Assembly: GCF_963678875.1 (NCBI RefSeq)
Contig: NZ_OY787456.1
Location: forward strand, 2,480,001 to 2,544,000
Origin: an uncultured Hyphomonas sp.
GTDB taxonomy: Bacteria; Pseudomonadota; Alphaproteobacteria; Caulobacterales; Hyphomonadaceae
DNA length: 64,000 bases
Direction: 5' to 3'
Positions within the stretch are counted from its first letter, which is position 1. Every line of letters begins with the position of its first letter. The notes under the pieces are model-generated. The model did no database searches, was not told the DNA's origin, and worked only from the letters and a program-made list of their open reading frames with translations. Position numbers and translations under genes: made by a program. Positions 34,539 through 44,019 of the stretch are shown in pieces.

Positions 34539-35398
34539 CAGACCCCAACGCGAACCTTGCCGGGAGCATTACCATTGGCGGCGACATGGAAGTCGCGCGG
34601 CTTGGATATGGCTCCATGCGCATTACCGGTCCCGGTGCTTGGGGCCCCCCAAAAGACCGCGAAGAGGCACTGCGCACGCTACGGCGCCTGCCAAATCTCG
34701 GCGTGAGCTTCATCGACACGGCGGACAGCTATGGTCCCGAAATATCTGAAGCACTGATTCAGGAAGCGCTCGCACCTTTCGGACGGATCCGTGTTGCGAC
34801 GAAAGCCGGAAACACGCGGCCCGGTCCCGATCGCTGGATTCCCCGAGGCGATCCGGAATACCTGATTGCCCAGGCGCATCGCAGCCGGGACTTGCTGGGC
34901 GTGGAGCAAATTGACCTTTGGCAATTGCACAGGGTGGACCCTCGCGTGCCCATGGACGAACAGTTCAGCGCAATCCGGACGTTGCTCGACGCCGGCGTCA
35001 TACGGCATGCTGGCCTGAGCGAGGTGAATGTCTCGACGATTGAGATCGCCAACCGATATTTTCCCGTTGCGTCAGTGCAAAACCGTTACAATCTCGCTGA
35101 CCGCGAACATGAGGCGGTGCTTGACTACTGCGAAGGCAAGCAAATTGCCTTTATCCCATGGTTTCCGCTCGCCGCAGGTCGTTTGACCGGGCCGGACTCG
35201 CCGCTCGCCCGCATTGCCGTCGCCCACAACGCATCTCCGGGACAGATCGCCCTCGCATGGCTGCTCCACAGAAGTCCCGTAATCCTGCCGATTCCCGGCA
35301 CATCGAAGGTGGCGCACCTGGAGGAAAACGTCCGTGCCGGGGCCATTCGCCTGAGCCCCGACGAGTTCGACCGACTGGACGCCATGAGTCGACGCTGA
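34535..35398 (+). CDS. Aldo/keto reductase
   Basis: A 287-residue TIM-barrel NADPH-dependent reductase. The catalytic tetrad is visible: Asp and Tyr in FIDTADSYG (about residues 51-59), Lys in RVATKAG and His in WQLHRVD. The C-terminal cofactor loop is IPGTSKVAHLEENV. Related to the YdbC/oxidoreductase group reported to reduce a variety of aldehydes. Translationally coupled to the aldehyde dehydrogenase. Confidence 0.93.
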   Translation: MTDPNANLAGSITIGGDMEVARLGYGSMRITGPGAWGPPKDREEALRTLRRLPNLGVSFIDTADSYGPEISEALIQEALAPFGRIRVATKAGNTRPGPDRWIPRGDPEYLIAQAHRSRDLLGVEQIDLWQLHRVDPRVPMDEQFSAIRTLLDAGVIRHAGLSEVNVSTIEIANRYFPVASVQNRYNLADREHEAVLDYCEGKQIAFIPWFPLAAGRLTGPDSPLARIAVAHNASPGQIALAWLLHRSPVILPIPGTSKVAHLEENVRAGAIRLSPDEFDRLDAMSRR

Positions 35399-35486
35399 GG
35401 AGGCTTGTTCTGTCTTATGCGCTGGCGAACATCCGCCCCAATGAAGTCCTGACGCGCCGCCCGAAGCTTACGATGGATTTCTATAT

Positions 35487-35891
35487 TCAGACATCCCCCA
35501 CAAAGGCTATGCGGCGCCCGAGGCTGTCCAAGAGTGTCCTCAACTCTGCTTCGCTCCAGCCTGCGTCGCGGCACGCTGAGAGCTCCGCAGCGGCCTTCGG
35601 TGCTCCGCGTCGGATCACAGCGCTGCTCAGCTTGTAAATGACATCAAGTCGGCCGCCGCTCTCGACAGCCTCGCGACCATAGAGCGCGGCAACAATAGCG
35701 AACGCCCGTGACCGCTGCAAAGTGAGGTCAATTCCGCGCGCGGCATCGGCGACCACGAGCCACTCGATTGCGCTCAGGCGTTCCGCTGCGGCTGCCACAA
35801 CCTGGGGCGGTATAGGATCAGCGCTCCGGGTGGCCGCAACTGCGGCAGTCTGATCAATTTCGATTCCGTTGCTTGCCGCTTGCCCAAACAT
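35487..35891 (-). CDS. Hypothetical protein
   Basis: A 134-residue soluble, alanine-rich, mostly helical protein. I recognise no family. AGGAG lies 9 bp before the ATG, which argues for a real gene. It stands alone on the minus strand between plus-strand operons. Confidence 0.6.
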   Translation of the reverse strand: MFGQAASNGIEIDQTAAVAATRSADPIPPQVVAAAAERLSAIEWLVVADAARGIDLTLQRSRAFAIVAALYGREAVESGGRLDVIYKLSSAVIRRGAPKAAAELSACRDAGWSEAELRTLLDSLGRRIAFVGDV

Positions 35892-36081
35892 GTGTGGTTC
35901 TCCTCGGATGATCTCCGCTCATTCTTGTCGAACCTGCGCTGATTGAAAATTCTACGGAATGCACCGAAGGCGCTACCTTGGTCTGGGGTGCGCCTCACTG
36001 GCGTATAATGGCGTTCGGCACCGTGGCTCACGATAATATGCCAACAAGATCCAGTCTTGAGCTATTCACGGATTTTCGCCA

Positions 36082-36891
36082 ATGCCCCCTCTACTCTACG
36101 CCGAAACCCCTTATGGCCGGCTGGCCTATCGCGAGGAGGGAGAGGGACCAGGTCCGGCACTTTTACTATGTCAGCGGTTTCGCGGTACATTGGATGATTG
36201 GGACCCTGCATTTCTCAGCGCCATCTCCCGAAACCGACGCGTCATAAGGTTTGACAGTGCAGGCATCGGAGGTTCGGGCGGAGATGTTCCCGTTGGGCTG
36301 GAAGAAATGGCCTCGGTTGTTTTGGCGTTCTCTGATGCCTTGGGCCTGCCCAAGATCGATTTGCTTGGCTGGTCGCTCGGCGGCTTCGTCGCTCAATACG
36401 TCGCCCTTGCGGCGCCGACACGAATCCGTAGACTGATCCTGGCCGCCTCTGGCCCCGGCGGCAAAGCTGAGGGTCCCGAACCGCACCCAAGAGTGCGGGA
36501 AGTGATGGCCCATCCGCATAACGGGCCTGACGATTACCTTTACCTCTTTTTCCACGATAGCCTGACAAGCCGGGCGGCCGGGCGCGCGTATCTTGATCGA
36601 CTCGCCGCCGCGAGAGACCGCGTCCCGTCAGTCAGCGGTCCGGGATTTGTCGGTCAACTCAAGGCAATCGCAGCCGCAACGGGCGTGCGCGACCGGCTTG
36701 GCGATCTTACCATGCCTGTTCTGGTCGCAAATGGCGCGCATGATGTGATGATCCCGGCGTACCGCTCCTTCGTGATTTCGCAAGAGGCGCCAAACGCAAA
36801 GCTAATCCTCTATCCCGATTCAGGTCATGCATTTCTTTTTCAGTACACTGACTGCTTTGCGTCTGAAATCGATCACTTCTTAACCCCCTAA
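36082..36891 (+). CDS. Alpha/beta hydrolase
   Basis: A 269-residue alpha/beta hydrolase. The nucleophile elbow is GWSLGGF (Ser about 97), with Asp in NGAHDVMIP and His in DSGHAF. The gene is 22 bp before a second hydrolase gene of the haloperoxidase type. Reads like the large group of esterases/C-C hydrolases; substrate unknown. Confidence 0.88.
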   Translation: MPPLLYAETPYGRLAYREEGEGPGPALLLCQRFRGTLDDWDPAFLSAISRNRRVIRFDSAGIGGSGGDVPVGLEEMASVVLAFSDALGLPKIDLLGWSLGGFVAQYVALAAPTRIRRLILAASGPGGKAEGPEPHPRVREVMAHPHNGPDDYLYLFFHDSLTSRAAGRAYLDRLAAARDRVPSVSGPGFVGQLKAIAAATGVRDRLGDLTMPVLVANGAHDVMIPAYRSFVISQEAPNAKLILYPDSGHAFLFQYTDCFASEIDHFLTP

Positions 36892-36913
36892 CCCCTCATC
36901 TGCAGGAGCAAGC

Positions 36914-37888
36914 ATGAATAAGCCGCAATCCTATTTCGGCATCAACCGAAGAGACATGATGAAGGGTCTGGCCGCCAGCGGCGCCACAGCAATGGCGCTC
37001 GCCGGCTGCGCCGGCAGCAATAATTTTTTCGACACCATGGAAAAAGGAGATCTTCGCATGGCAACTATCACGACCAAGGACGGCACTGAAATCTTTTACA
37101 AGGACTGGGGGCCAAAAGACGCCCAGCCCATCATGTTTCATCATGGCTGGCCGCTCAGCGCCGATGACTGGGACGCCCAGATGCTGTTTTTCCTCGACAA
37201 AGGATTCCGGGTGATCGCTCATGATCGTCGGGGGCACGGCCGGTCGACGCAGACCGATACCGGAAACGAGATGGATACATATACGGCCGACGTGATCGCC
37301 CTGACCGATCATCTCGACCTGCAGAACGCCATCCATGTCGGGCACTCTACCGGCGGCGGCGAAGTCGCCCGCTATGTCGCGCGAGCCAAGAATGGACGCG
37401 TCGCCAAAGCCGTGCTGATCAGCGCAGTTCCGCCCATCATGTTGAAGACCAAAGCCAATCCCGGTGGCTTGCCGATGGAAGTGTTTGACGGCTTCCGGAG
37501 TGCTCTCGCGGCAAATCGCGCCTCGTTCTATCACAATGTTGCATCCGGGCCATTCTATGGGTTCAACCGGCCGGGCGTTGAGACAATTGAACCAATCGTC
37601 TCAAACTGGTGGCGGCAAGGCATGATGGGCGGCGCCAAGGCGCATTACGACTGCATCAAGGCTTTCAGTGAGACCGATTTCACGGACGACCTGAAGTCGA
37701 TCAAGGTTCCGGTTCTGGTCATGCACGGCGATGACGACCAGGTGGTGCCAATTGCGGACTCCGCCGAGCTCTCCTCCAAGCTTATCCCGAATGCCTCACT
37801 CAAAGTCTATCCAGGTTGGCCTCACGGCATGTTTGTAACGCATGCGGACGTCATTAATCCGGACATTCTAAGCTTCATCCGGGGCTGA
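36914..37888 (+). CDS. Alpha/beta hydrolase, non-heme chloroperoxidase type, with Tat lipoprotein leader
   Basis: The catalytic part is a cofactor-free haloperoxidase-like hydrolase with GHSTGGG (Ser elbow), Asp in GDDDQVVP and His in WPHGMF. The full 324-residue reading has a leader with twin arginines (NRRDMMKG) and a Cys box (ALAGCAG). An internal ATG at 37058 has AAAGGAGA placed 7 bp upstream and begins exactly at the usual family N-terminus (MATITTKDGTEIFYKDWG). Both an exported 324-residue and a cytosolic 276-residue form are therefore possible. Confidence 0.88.
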   Translation: MNKPQSYFGINRRDMMKGLAASGATAMALAGCAGSNNFFDTMEKGDLRMATITTKDGTEIFYKDWGPKDAQPIMFHHGWPLSADDWDAQMLFFLDKGFRVIAHDRRGHGRSTQTDTGNEMDTYTADVIALTDHLDLQNAIHVGHSTGGGEVARYVARAKNGRVAKAVLISAVPPIMLKTKANPGGLPMEVFDGFRSALAANRASFYHNVASGPFYGFNRPGVETIEPIVSNWWRQGMMGGAKAHYDCIKAFSETDFTDDLKSIKVPVLVMHGDDDQVVPIADSAELSSKLIPNASLKVYPGWPHGMFVTHADVINPDILSFIRG

Positions 37889-37921
37889 GCCGCAACCAAA
37901 GCCATACAACGCAAAAGCATG

Positions 37922-37947
37922 ACCGCCATACACGTGTGTATGGCGGT
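37922..37947. terminator. Perfect 12-bp palindromic hairpin after the chloroperoxidase-type gene
   Basis: ACCGCCATACAC and GTGTATGGCGGT around a GT centre, 33 bp after the stop codon. A weak or factor-assisted terminator is likely; there is no T-run. It could also be a protein-binding palindrome before the kinase gene. Confidence 0.45.
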
Positions 37948-37983
37948 TAGCGTTGCATAAGGAGACGCAAGGGTAGGATAATC

Positions 37984-39972
37984 ATGGGAGTGGTCGCAGT
38001 CGCAAGGATGATCATGTCTTCCAGGACCTGGCTCTTTTTAAAACAGGGTGTCGCGGCGGTGCTTGCGCTTCTTGTCCTTTCGATTGACCTCCGCGCCGGG
38101 TTCGATGTCTCGATTGCCGTGCTCTATGCGATTGTCCTGTTGGTCGCCGCCTTCGGCCAATCACCGCGATTGATCAGGTTGTGGATGACGTCCTGTGGCG
38201 TTCTCGCTCTCGGGTCATTTCTCTGTGTCCACTGGAGCGATCCGGACTTAGGCAGTATTTTGCGCCTTCTCTTCTCTCTGGTTGCTGTTGCCATCACGGG
38301 AGCCCTCCTGATCGGGAGGCACAAACTGGAGTCGATGCGGAGAAAGGTCGAGCACAGCCGCGAAGAGCTCCAGATCTTCGCAGATTCCGTGCCGCAGGTA
38401 CTCTGGGCGACCTATCCGGACGGTCGCTGCTATTTCCTCAGCCGCCAGTTCACGGAATTCACTGGTGTCTCCCGCGAGGCAGCGATCCGGGAACAGAACT
38501 GGACGGATACGATTCATCCGGAAGACAGGCCAGGCTTCCTTGCCGAAATGGAAGAGGCGTACAGGAAAGAAACGGACTTTAGAACCTATTTCCGCGTCCG
38601 GAGCCGCGACGGAGATTACTACTGGATGTACTGGATGGCTGCGCCCCACCGCCTTCCAGAAACTGGTCGGGTCCATAGATGGTACGGAGGCTGCGCGAAC
38701 GTCGATTCCCAGTTCAAGGCCCAGGAAACAATACGCCAACTCAATCACACGCTTGAACAACGCGTCGAGCAGCGCACCGAAGAGCTCGTCCGGGCACAGT
38801 GGCGCTACCGCTCCCTCTTTCAGGACAGGAACATAGGCGTCCTTGAGTTGAGCTTTACCGAAGCCAAAGCGCATCTCGACATATTACGCAAGAATGGGGT
38901 CAAGGATCTTCATGACCACTTTGTCGACCACCCGGACGATTTGGAACAAATGCTTTTGTCCGTACGCGTTCTGGACCTGAATGAAACGTATCGGTCGATG
39001 CTTGGATTTTCAGATGCGCCTCGTGAAGAACTCCTCGAGCCGTCACCTGGAGAGAATCGCCTCGGCGGCCGGCCGGTCTTGATCCGGACCCTGCATGCAT
39101 ACTTCAATCTTCAGGACTCCATTGCCGGAACGGCGAATATCCGGACCCGTACGGGTTCTTTGCTGGTTGTCGCATACGCAATAAACCTGTCGGAATCCGG
39201 AACGGCCTTTTTCACAGTGGTTGACATTACGGAGCGTGAACGCGCACATGAACTCTTGCTCAAGGCTCAAAATGAGATGGCGCGTGCCAGCCGCGTCGCG
39301 ACCATTGGCGCACTATCGGTTTCACTTGCGCACGAGCTGAACCAGCCGATCGCATCCATGTCCATGGATGCCGCCACGGTTTTGCGCGAGCTGAAAAAGC
39401 CGGAGTCCGACAGAGACCGCATGGCCCAGATCGTCGACCGCCTGTCCCGGAATACAATGCGTCTGGCGGCCATCGTAGACAGGACCCGCAACCGCGTTTC
39501 CGGGAGAGAGCGCACTCTTGCGCCGCTGGACTTGTGCACGCTGACGCGCGAAACGGCATCACTGCTGGAGCGCGACGCCGCTGCACGCGGTGCAACGCTG
39601 CATGTGCATTGCAGCGGGAATGCCGCGCTTGTTGAAGCAGACCCCGTCGAGATCCAGCAGGTCCTGGTGAACCTCACCATGAACGCACTCGATGCAATGT
39701 CCGATCAAACTCTCGATGCCTCACGCGTGGACATTGCTGTGACAGGAACCGGCGAGGATCGGGTCCGTGTCAGCGTATCGGACAGCGGACCGGGGATCCC
39801 GGACGACCAGATCGAGCAGATATTTCAGCCGTTCTACACCACAAAGCCGGACGGTGTCGGAATGGGTCTGCAAATCTGTCGATGGACAATAGAAGCCCTG
39901 GGCGGAGACCTTGCCGCGCGCAATCGACCTGAAGGAGGGGCAGAATTCGCATTCACTCTCATGTCGCTTTGA
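37984..39972 (+). CDS. Membrane PAS sensor histidine kinase
   Basis: A 662-residue kinase. Hydrophobic segments span about residues 15-110, then a PAS domain (130-245; FADSVPQVLWATYPDGRCYF). A coiled-coil (250-270) and a second PAS-like domain (280-415) follow. Phospho-acceptor His 450 is in SLAHELNQP. The ATPase N-box (NLTMNALDAM) and G-boxes (DSGPGIPDDQ, GVGMGLQICR) are intact. The HELNQP type kinase is typical of FixL/TodS-like systems. Converges 17 bp away on a lone receiver gene. A partnership with the FixJ-type regulator at 30288 is plausible. Confidence 0.93.
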   Translation: MGVVAVARMIMSSRTWLFLKQGVAAVLALLVLSIDLRAGFDVSIAVLYAIVLLVAAFGQSPRLIRLWMTSCGVLALGSFLCVHWSDPDLGSILRLLFSLVAVAITGALLIGRHKLESMRRKVEHSREELQIFADSVPQVLWATYPDGRCYFLSRQFTEFTGVSREAAIREQNWTDTIHPEDRPGFLAEMEEAYRKETDFRTYFRVRSRDGDYYWMYWMAAPHRLPETGRVHRWYGGCANVDSQFKAQETIRQLNHTLEQRVEQRTEELVRAQWRYRSLFQDRNIGVLELSFTEAKAHLDILRKNGVKDLHDHFVDHPDDLEQMLLSVRVLDLNETYRSMLGFSDAPREELLEPSPGENRLGGRPVLIRTLHAYFNLQDSIAGTANIRTRTGSLLVVAYAINLSESGTAFFTVVDITERERAHELLLKAQNEMARASRVATIGALSVSLAHELNQPIASMSMDAATVLRELKKPESDRDRMAQIVDRLSRNTMRLAAIVDRTRNRVSGRERTLAPLDLCTLTRETASLLERDAAARGATLHVHCSGNAALVEADPVEIQQVLVNLTMNALDAMSDQTLDASRVDIAVTGTGEDRVRVSVSDSGPGIPDDQIEQIFQPFYTTKPDGVGMGLQICRWTIEALGGDLAARNRPEGGAEFAFTLMSL

Positions 39973-39989
39973 GCGCTCGGCAGTCAACG

Positions 39990-40358
39990 CTATCCGCATG
40001 CGAGGCGCGCAATCAGGCCAAGCAGATCATCCGGCTGAAACGGCTTTTCGACAACTGCGGATACCTGGTGCCTACTGGCGATCGCGCGCGTTTGCGGCGT
40101 CGCATACGCCGTGATGAGAACGACCGGCGTATCATCGCCCTGCTTCCTCAGAAGGCGCACAAGGTCGAGTCCGCTCATGCCTGGCATATGCAGATCGGTC
40201 ACGATGATGTCAGGCCGGACATCATCGTCCGCATTGAGATAGGATTCGGCACTGACGTAACAGCAGACGCGGTAATTGTCTGTCGAGAACATCGTCCCAA
40301 GAGACTGCCGCACATCTTCATCATCATCGACAATTGCTACGAGAGGGAAGGACGACAC
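39990..40358 (-). CDS. Single-domain response regulator (REC only)
   Basis: A 122-residue receiver with DDDEDVRQSL, phospho-acceptor Asp 55 in VTDLHMPG, Thr in LITAYA and Lys in VEKPF. No output domain. GTG 40358 is chosen because GAGG lies 9 bp upstream and the longer frame has an unlikely N-terminus. Convergent with the PAS kinase. It may relay, compete for or drain phosphate from that kinase. Confidence 0.88.
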   Translation of the reverse strand: MSSFPLVAIVDDDEDVRQSLGTMFSTDNYRVCCYVSAESYLNADDDVRPDIIVTDLHMPGMSGLDLVRLLRKQGDDTPVVLITAYATPQTRAIASRHQVSAVVEKPFQPDDLLGLIARLACG

Positions 40359-40465
40359 TGAGAACCTCGACTTGGCCGCAAGTGCGCCATTGTATTCAAC
40401 TACCCGGCCATCAGCCGGAGGCATACCCCTACTTCGGTATGAGGTGATCGCACCTGGCCACCGCC

Positions 40466-41359
40466 TCACACTTCGTCAGGCACTCCGGCAGCGAGATGAT
40501 CCACAAGCGCCCTCAGGCGCCGGAGGCGACGCAGATCGCCATGATATCCGAGCCAGACATCACGTCCTGGCGGACTCGCTTCCGCAATCAGCTGGAGTGG
40601 AAACTTGTCGCCCAGAATGCGCGGGACAATGGCAAGCCCGGCGCCGCCCGCACATATCCGCGCCTGCATCTCCCGGCTGTTGCTGCGAAATGCCATTCGG
40701 GCGTCTGGGTATAACTTATGCATCCACTGAAGATCCGCCGCATTATCGAGCGCACTGTTAAGGCCGATGAAGACATGGCCTTCACCCGCACCGGCGGGGT
40801 CGGGATGTCCGTGCCGCTCCAGATAGTCAGCATGAGCGTAGAGCCCGTAGCGGACATGCGTAAAGCGCCTCTGCACGACCTCCGGGGTGCTGAACGCAAC
40901 AAACCGGAAGACCAGGTCCGCCTCGCGGCGCTGCAGATCCAGCAAGCGCCAGTCGACAACAACCTCAACTGTCATTGCCGGGTGCTGAAGCGCGAAAGAC
41001 GCCAATGGGTCAGACAGCACATAATTCGCAAACCAGTCCGAGGCGCTAAGGCGTAAAATGCCGTCAAGTCCTCCGCCACCACCGAACAGCTTGCGCTCAA
41101 GAGCGATGACATCGCCTTCCATATTCTCCGCGTGGGCGAGCATTGCCTCACCTTCATCCGTCAACCGATGCCCCATTGGCGTTCGCTGGAACAAGGGAGC
41201 ACCGATGGCCACCTCCAGCGCGCGTAGCCGCCGTCCGGCCGTCGGTTGGCTTATGCTCAGAGTTTCCGCCGCCGAGGTCAGCGTTCCTGCCCGTGCAATT
41301 TCAAGAAAAAGGCGTAAGTCATCCCAGCTGATCCGGGCGGAATGTTCGGCGCCTTTCAT
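40466..41359 (-). CDS. LysR-family transcriptional regulator
   Basis: A 297-residue regulator. The N-terminal HTH is WDDLRLFLEIARAGTLTSAAETLSISQPTAGRRLRALE. The effector domain follows. ATG 41359 has GGGAG upstream. The stop of the cupin gene at 41399 lies 39 bp upstream of this start, so they may be cotranscribed. It probably controls the divergent operon that starts at 42097. Confidence 0.92.
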   Translation of the reverse strand: MKGAEHSARISWDDLRLFLEIARAGTLTSAAETLSISQPTAGRRLRALEVAIGAPLFQRTPMGHRLTDEGEAMLAHAENMEGDVIALERKLFGGGGGLDGILRLSASDWFANYVLSDPLASFALQHPAMTVEVVVDWRLLDLQRREADLVFRFVAFSTPEVVQRRFTHVRYGLYAHADYLERHGHPDPAGAGEGHVFIGLNSALDNAADLQWMHKLYPDARMAFRSNSREMQARICAGGAGLAIVPRILGDKFPLQLIAEASPPGRDVWLGYHGDLRRLRRLRALVDHLAAGVPDEV

Positions 41360-41398
41360 GTACCGTAGCTCCCTGGTCGCAAGCCTGGCAGGCAGCAA

Positions 41399-41902
41399 TC
41401 ACTCCGAAGCCGCCACCGAAGGCGCGCCATCGGCCCAATCCTGCCGAGAAGGCGCAAAGAAATCGATGTCGATCGTGTCTTCAAGACAGTGGAACTCATG
41501 TGGAATATTCGGCGGAATAATCAGGATCATCCCAGCCTGCATATCGAACTTCTTGCCTTGCGAATACACTTCGCAGCGGCCGCTGACAATCCAGGTCACT
41601 TGTTCGTTCTGGTGATGATGCAGCGGGAAAACACCGCCTGCCTTGACTGTCCACTTGACGAAGGTTGACTGGCTGCCGCTCAGATATTGCCGCTGAACGA
41701 GTGGCGACACCTGCTCGATCGGCTGCTGATCCAACTCGTACAGCACGGGCAACGCCGCCGTGTGCCCGCTGACACTTGGCATTACACCGCGCCCGTCCGC
41801 CGGCATCACGTCGGGCGCCTGCGTTAGAGCAGGTGCAGTCTGCGCCTGAGCAGCGGCGTGCAGGCTGAGACAGCCTGCAAGAATTGCGGGGACAAAGCGC
41901 AT
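41399..41902 (-). CDS. Secreted cupin protein
   Basis: A 167-residue single-cupin protein with a signal peptide (ILAGCLSLHAAAQAQ). Cupin motif 1 is PLHHHQNEQVTWIVSGRCEVY and motif 2 is IIPPNIPHEFHCLE. ATG 41902 has AAGGA 8 bp upstream and places the signal peptide first. The cupin metal ligands (three His and a Glu) are present. Periplasmic location; function unknown. Divergent from the MRJP operon. Confidence 0.82.
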   Translation of the reverse strand: MRFVPAILAGCLSLHAAAQAQTAPALTQAPDVMPADGRGVMPSVSGHTAALPVLYELDQQPIEQVSPLVQRQYLSGSQSTFVKWTVKAGGVFPLHHHQNEQVTWIVSGRCEVYSQGKKFDMQAGMILIIPPNIPHEFHCLEDTIDIDFFAPSRQDWADGAPSVAASE

Positions 41903-42026
41903 CGCGAATTTCCTTATCTGAGTGCACCGGGTACTGCCGTGCTGAGCGACCTTCCGCAATTGCACAAGGGTCGGTGAGCCCCCGCCTTGGGTATGGGTTG
42001 AGACTTTTCAGTGCCATCGCATGTTT

Positions 42027-42051
42027 GCTGGCAGCGCAGGACAATGCCAGC
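42027..42051. promoter_or_regulatory. Inverted repeat in the cupin/MRJP divergent region
   Basis: GCTGGCA and TGCCAGC are perfect 7-bp arms separated by 11 bp, placed 46 bp before the MRJP-like gene. Size and position suit a regulator site; LysR is the neighbouring candidate. Confidence 0.35.
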
Positions 42052-42096
42052 GCACTTGGTCAGTACAAGAATTACCTGCAAGATGGAGCCAGGCCC

Positions 42097-43251
42097 ATGC
42101 GGATTGCATTCAAAGTCCTTGAAGGTGTCAGTTCAACGCCTTCACTTGCCCTAATCGCTTTCTTGTCCGCCGCTGCACTCGCGGTCTTCGCACCTGGCTC
42201 CGACGCAGAGGATGCGCCTAATGCAATTGAGTCACACCCGGTGCTTCGTCAGGAAGTCACCAGCGACACCGCTGTCTGGAATGGTGTTGTCGCGACAGAT
42301 GGAGCCATTTATCTCGCAGGCCCCCGCTGGGCCGGCAACACGGATGCTGCCCTGGTTCGGGTTCAAGACGGCAAACATGAGCCGTTTCCGGATGCCCAAT
42401 GGAATGCCTGGAAACCGGGAAACGAGGCCGGGACACAATTTGTCAACATCAATGCGATCCGCCTGGGACCGGACGGTGCCCTCTGGGTCGTAGACAGCGG
42501 ATCGCCACATTTTGGCGGCGACCCCCTGCCCGACGGCGCTAAACTCGTCCAGTTCGACCTCGTGACTGGAACAGCAAATGCGGTGTTTCCATTTGCCCCG
42601 GAGATCGCACGCCCCGGCTCCTACATTGACGACGTTCGGTTTCATGGGCGGAACGCATATCTGACTGACGCCGGAAACGCCGGTCTCATCGTCCTCGACC
42701 TTGATACGGGCAAGGCACGCAGAGTCCTCGATGCTCACCCGTCCCTAACCGCCCGCGACGACCGGCCAATCGTCGTCGACGGCAAACCGCTGCTTGGCCT
42801 TGACGGCAAACCGCTGAAAGTCCATGCAGACCCGTTCGAACTGACCCTTGGTGGCGATCGGCTGCTCATCGCACCTCTTGCTGGTCCTTGGTCGCAGATT
42901 CCAACGGCACTGTTGGACAATCCGGCGATTGCCAACGATGTTCTCTCGGCAGCTGTCGAGCCATTTTCCGACCTGCCTCCAACCGGAGGCACAGCGATGG
43001 ATGCAGGTGGAAACCTTTACTTTTCCGATCTCGCTACCGACGCGATCAAAGTCCGAGATCCTGACGGTCAGATCAAGACCATTGTGCAGGACCCGCGGCT
43101 CCACTGGGTGGATGCAATGTTCATTGACGCCTCCGGAAACCTCTGGATGCCGGCAGCACAGATCGACCGCGCGCCCCTCTTCCAGAGTGGTGTCTCACAT
43201 GTCAACCGCCCAGTAGAAATCATTTCGTTCGCTTTGCAGGCGGACGAATAA
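42097..43251 (+). CDS. MRJP/Yellow-family secreted beta-propeller protein, copy 1
   Basis: A 384-residue exported protein. A signal-anchor at about residues 17-35 is followed by a repeated propeller pattern, with TDGAIYLAGPRW, GPDGALWVVDSG, YIDDVRFHGRNAYLTDAG and AGGNLYFSDLATDAI. The pattern is that of bacterial major-royal-jelly-protein/Yellow members, related to SMP-30 lactonases. ATG 42097 has GGAG 9 bp upstream. Bacterial members have no established reaction. A second copy lies downstream in the same operon. Confidence 0.82.
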   Translation: MRIAFKVLEGVSSTPSLALIAFLSAAALAVFAPGSDAEDAPNAIESHPVLRQEVTSDTAVWNGVVATDGAIYLAGPRWAGNTDAALVRVQDGKHEPFPDAQWNAWKPGNEAGTQFVNINAIRLGPDGALWVVDSGSPHFGGDPLPDGAKLVQFDLVTGTANAVFPFAPEIARPGSYIDDVRFHGRNAYLTDAGNAGLIVLDLDTGKARRVLDAHPSLTARDDRPIVVDGKPLLGLDGKPLKVHADPFELTLGGDRLLIAPLAGPWSQIPTALLDNPAIANDVLSAAVEPFSDLPPTGGTAMDAGGNLYFSDLATDAIKVRDPDGQIKTIVQDPRLHWVDAMFIDASGNLWMPAAQIDRAPLFQSGVSHVNRPVEIISFALQADE

Positions 43252-43342
43252 GCAGCTCAAGCGGATGGGCGCATCACCCTAGCCTCCATCACATAATCAG
43301 TTCTCCAATCTTCTCTCAAATGGGCAAACAGGAGCTCACCAC

Positions 43343-43897
43343 ATGAACCGAATACTCACCGCCTTGTTTCTATCGCAGTTTGGCACCGGCCTGCTCCCGG
43401 CCTGGACCGACACTGTCTCGGATTCAGAAGCGATCGCCACGACTCGCCCGCAGGAAATGATCGTCTCTGACAGCCTGACCACAAAGGAGCTCGAAGCGCT
43501 GCTTGGTCCGGTCGATGCCTTCTACGGCTTTTGGGTCAATGGCAGCGCGGATTTGCTGGAGCGCGCCATCGGACCCGATTTTACAGATCACACCCTGCCT
43601 AAAGGCCGGCCTCAAGGCCCCGAAGGCCCGGCTGCAGCATCACGCGCTTTCCTCACAGCGGTGCCGGACCTCAAGGTCAGTGTCGTCCAGCGGCTCGTCG
43701 TTGGTGACCGGGTCGTCTCGCATTTGCGCTTCACAGGACACTTCACCGGGCGGTTCCAGGAAAATACCGGTGCCGGGCAGGAAATCGATTTCATTGCCAC
43801 TGACATTGTCCGCGTGAGCGATGGCCGCATAACGGACAACTGGCATCTCGAAGACAACCTCACATTCCTGCAGCAGATCGGCGTGGTCACAGACTGA
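43343..43897 (+). CDS. SnoaL-like ester cyclase/NTF2-fold protein with signal peptide
   Basis: A 184-residue protein. A signal peptide (ILTALFLSQFGTGLLPAW) is followed by an alpha+beta NTF2-type domain with DFTDHTLPKGRPQGPEG, RLVVGDRVVSHLRFTGHFTG and DIVRVSDGRITDNWHLED. The last two motifs are characteristic of SnoaL-like proteins. Members are cyclases, hydrolases or isomerases, and many are unassigned. Ninety-one bp behind the first MRJP gene. Confidence 0.85.
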   Translation: MNRILTALFLSQFGTGLLPAWTDTVSDSEAIATTRPQEMIVSDSLTTKELEALLGPVDAFYGFWVNGSADLLERAIGPDFTDHTLPKGRPQGPEGPAAASRAFLTAVPDLKVSVVQRLVVGDRVVSHLRFTGHFTGRFQENTGAGQEIDFIATDIVRVSDGRITDNWHLEDNLTFLQQIGVVTD

Positions 43898-44019
43898 ACC
43901 AATCGGGCTGTGCGGACAAAAGGGCATTCAAATGTGCATGACGCCCAAACAGTTTTCCCGATAGCACGCGCGCTGGTGAAAGCCGATCTATCCGGACAGA
44001 CATAACAAGGAATCCTCTT

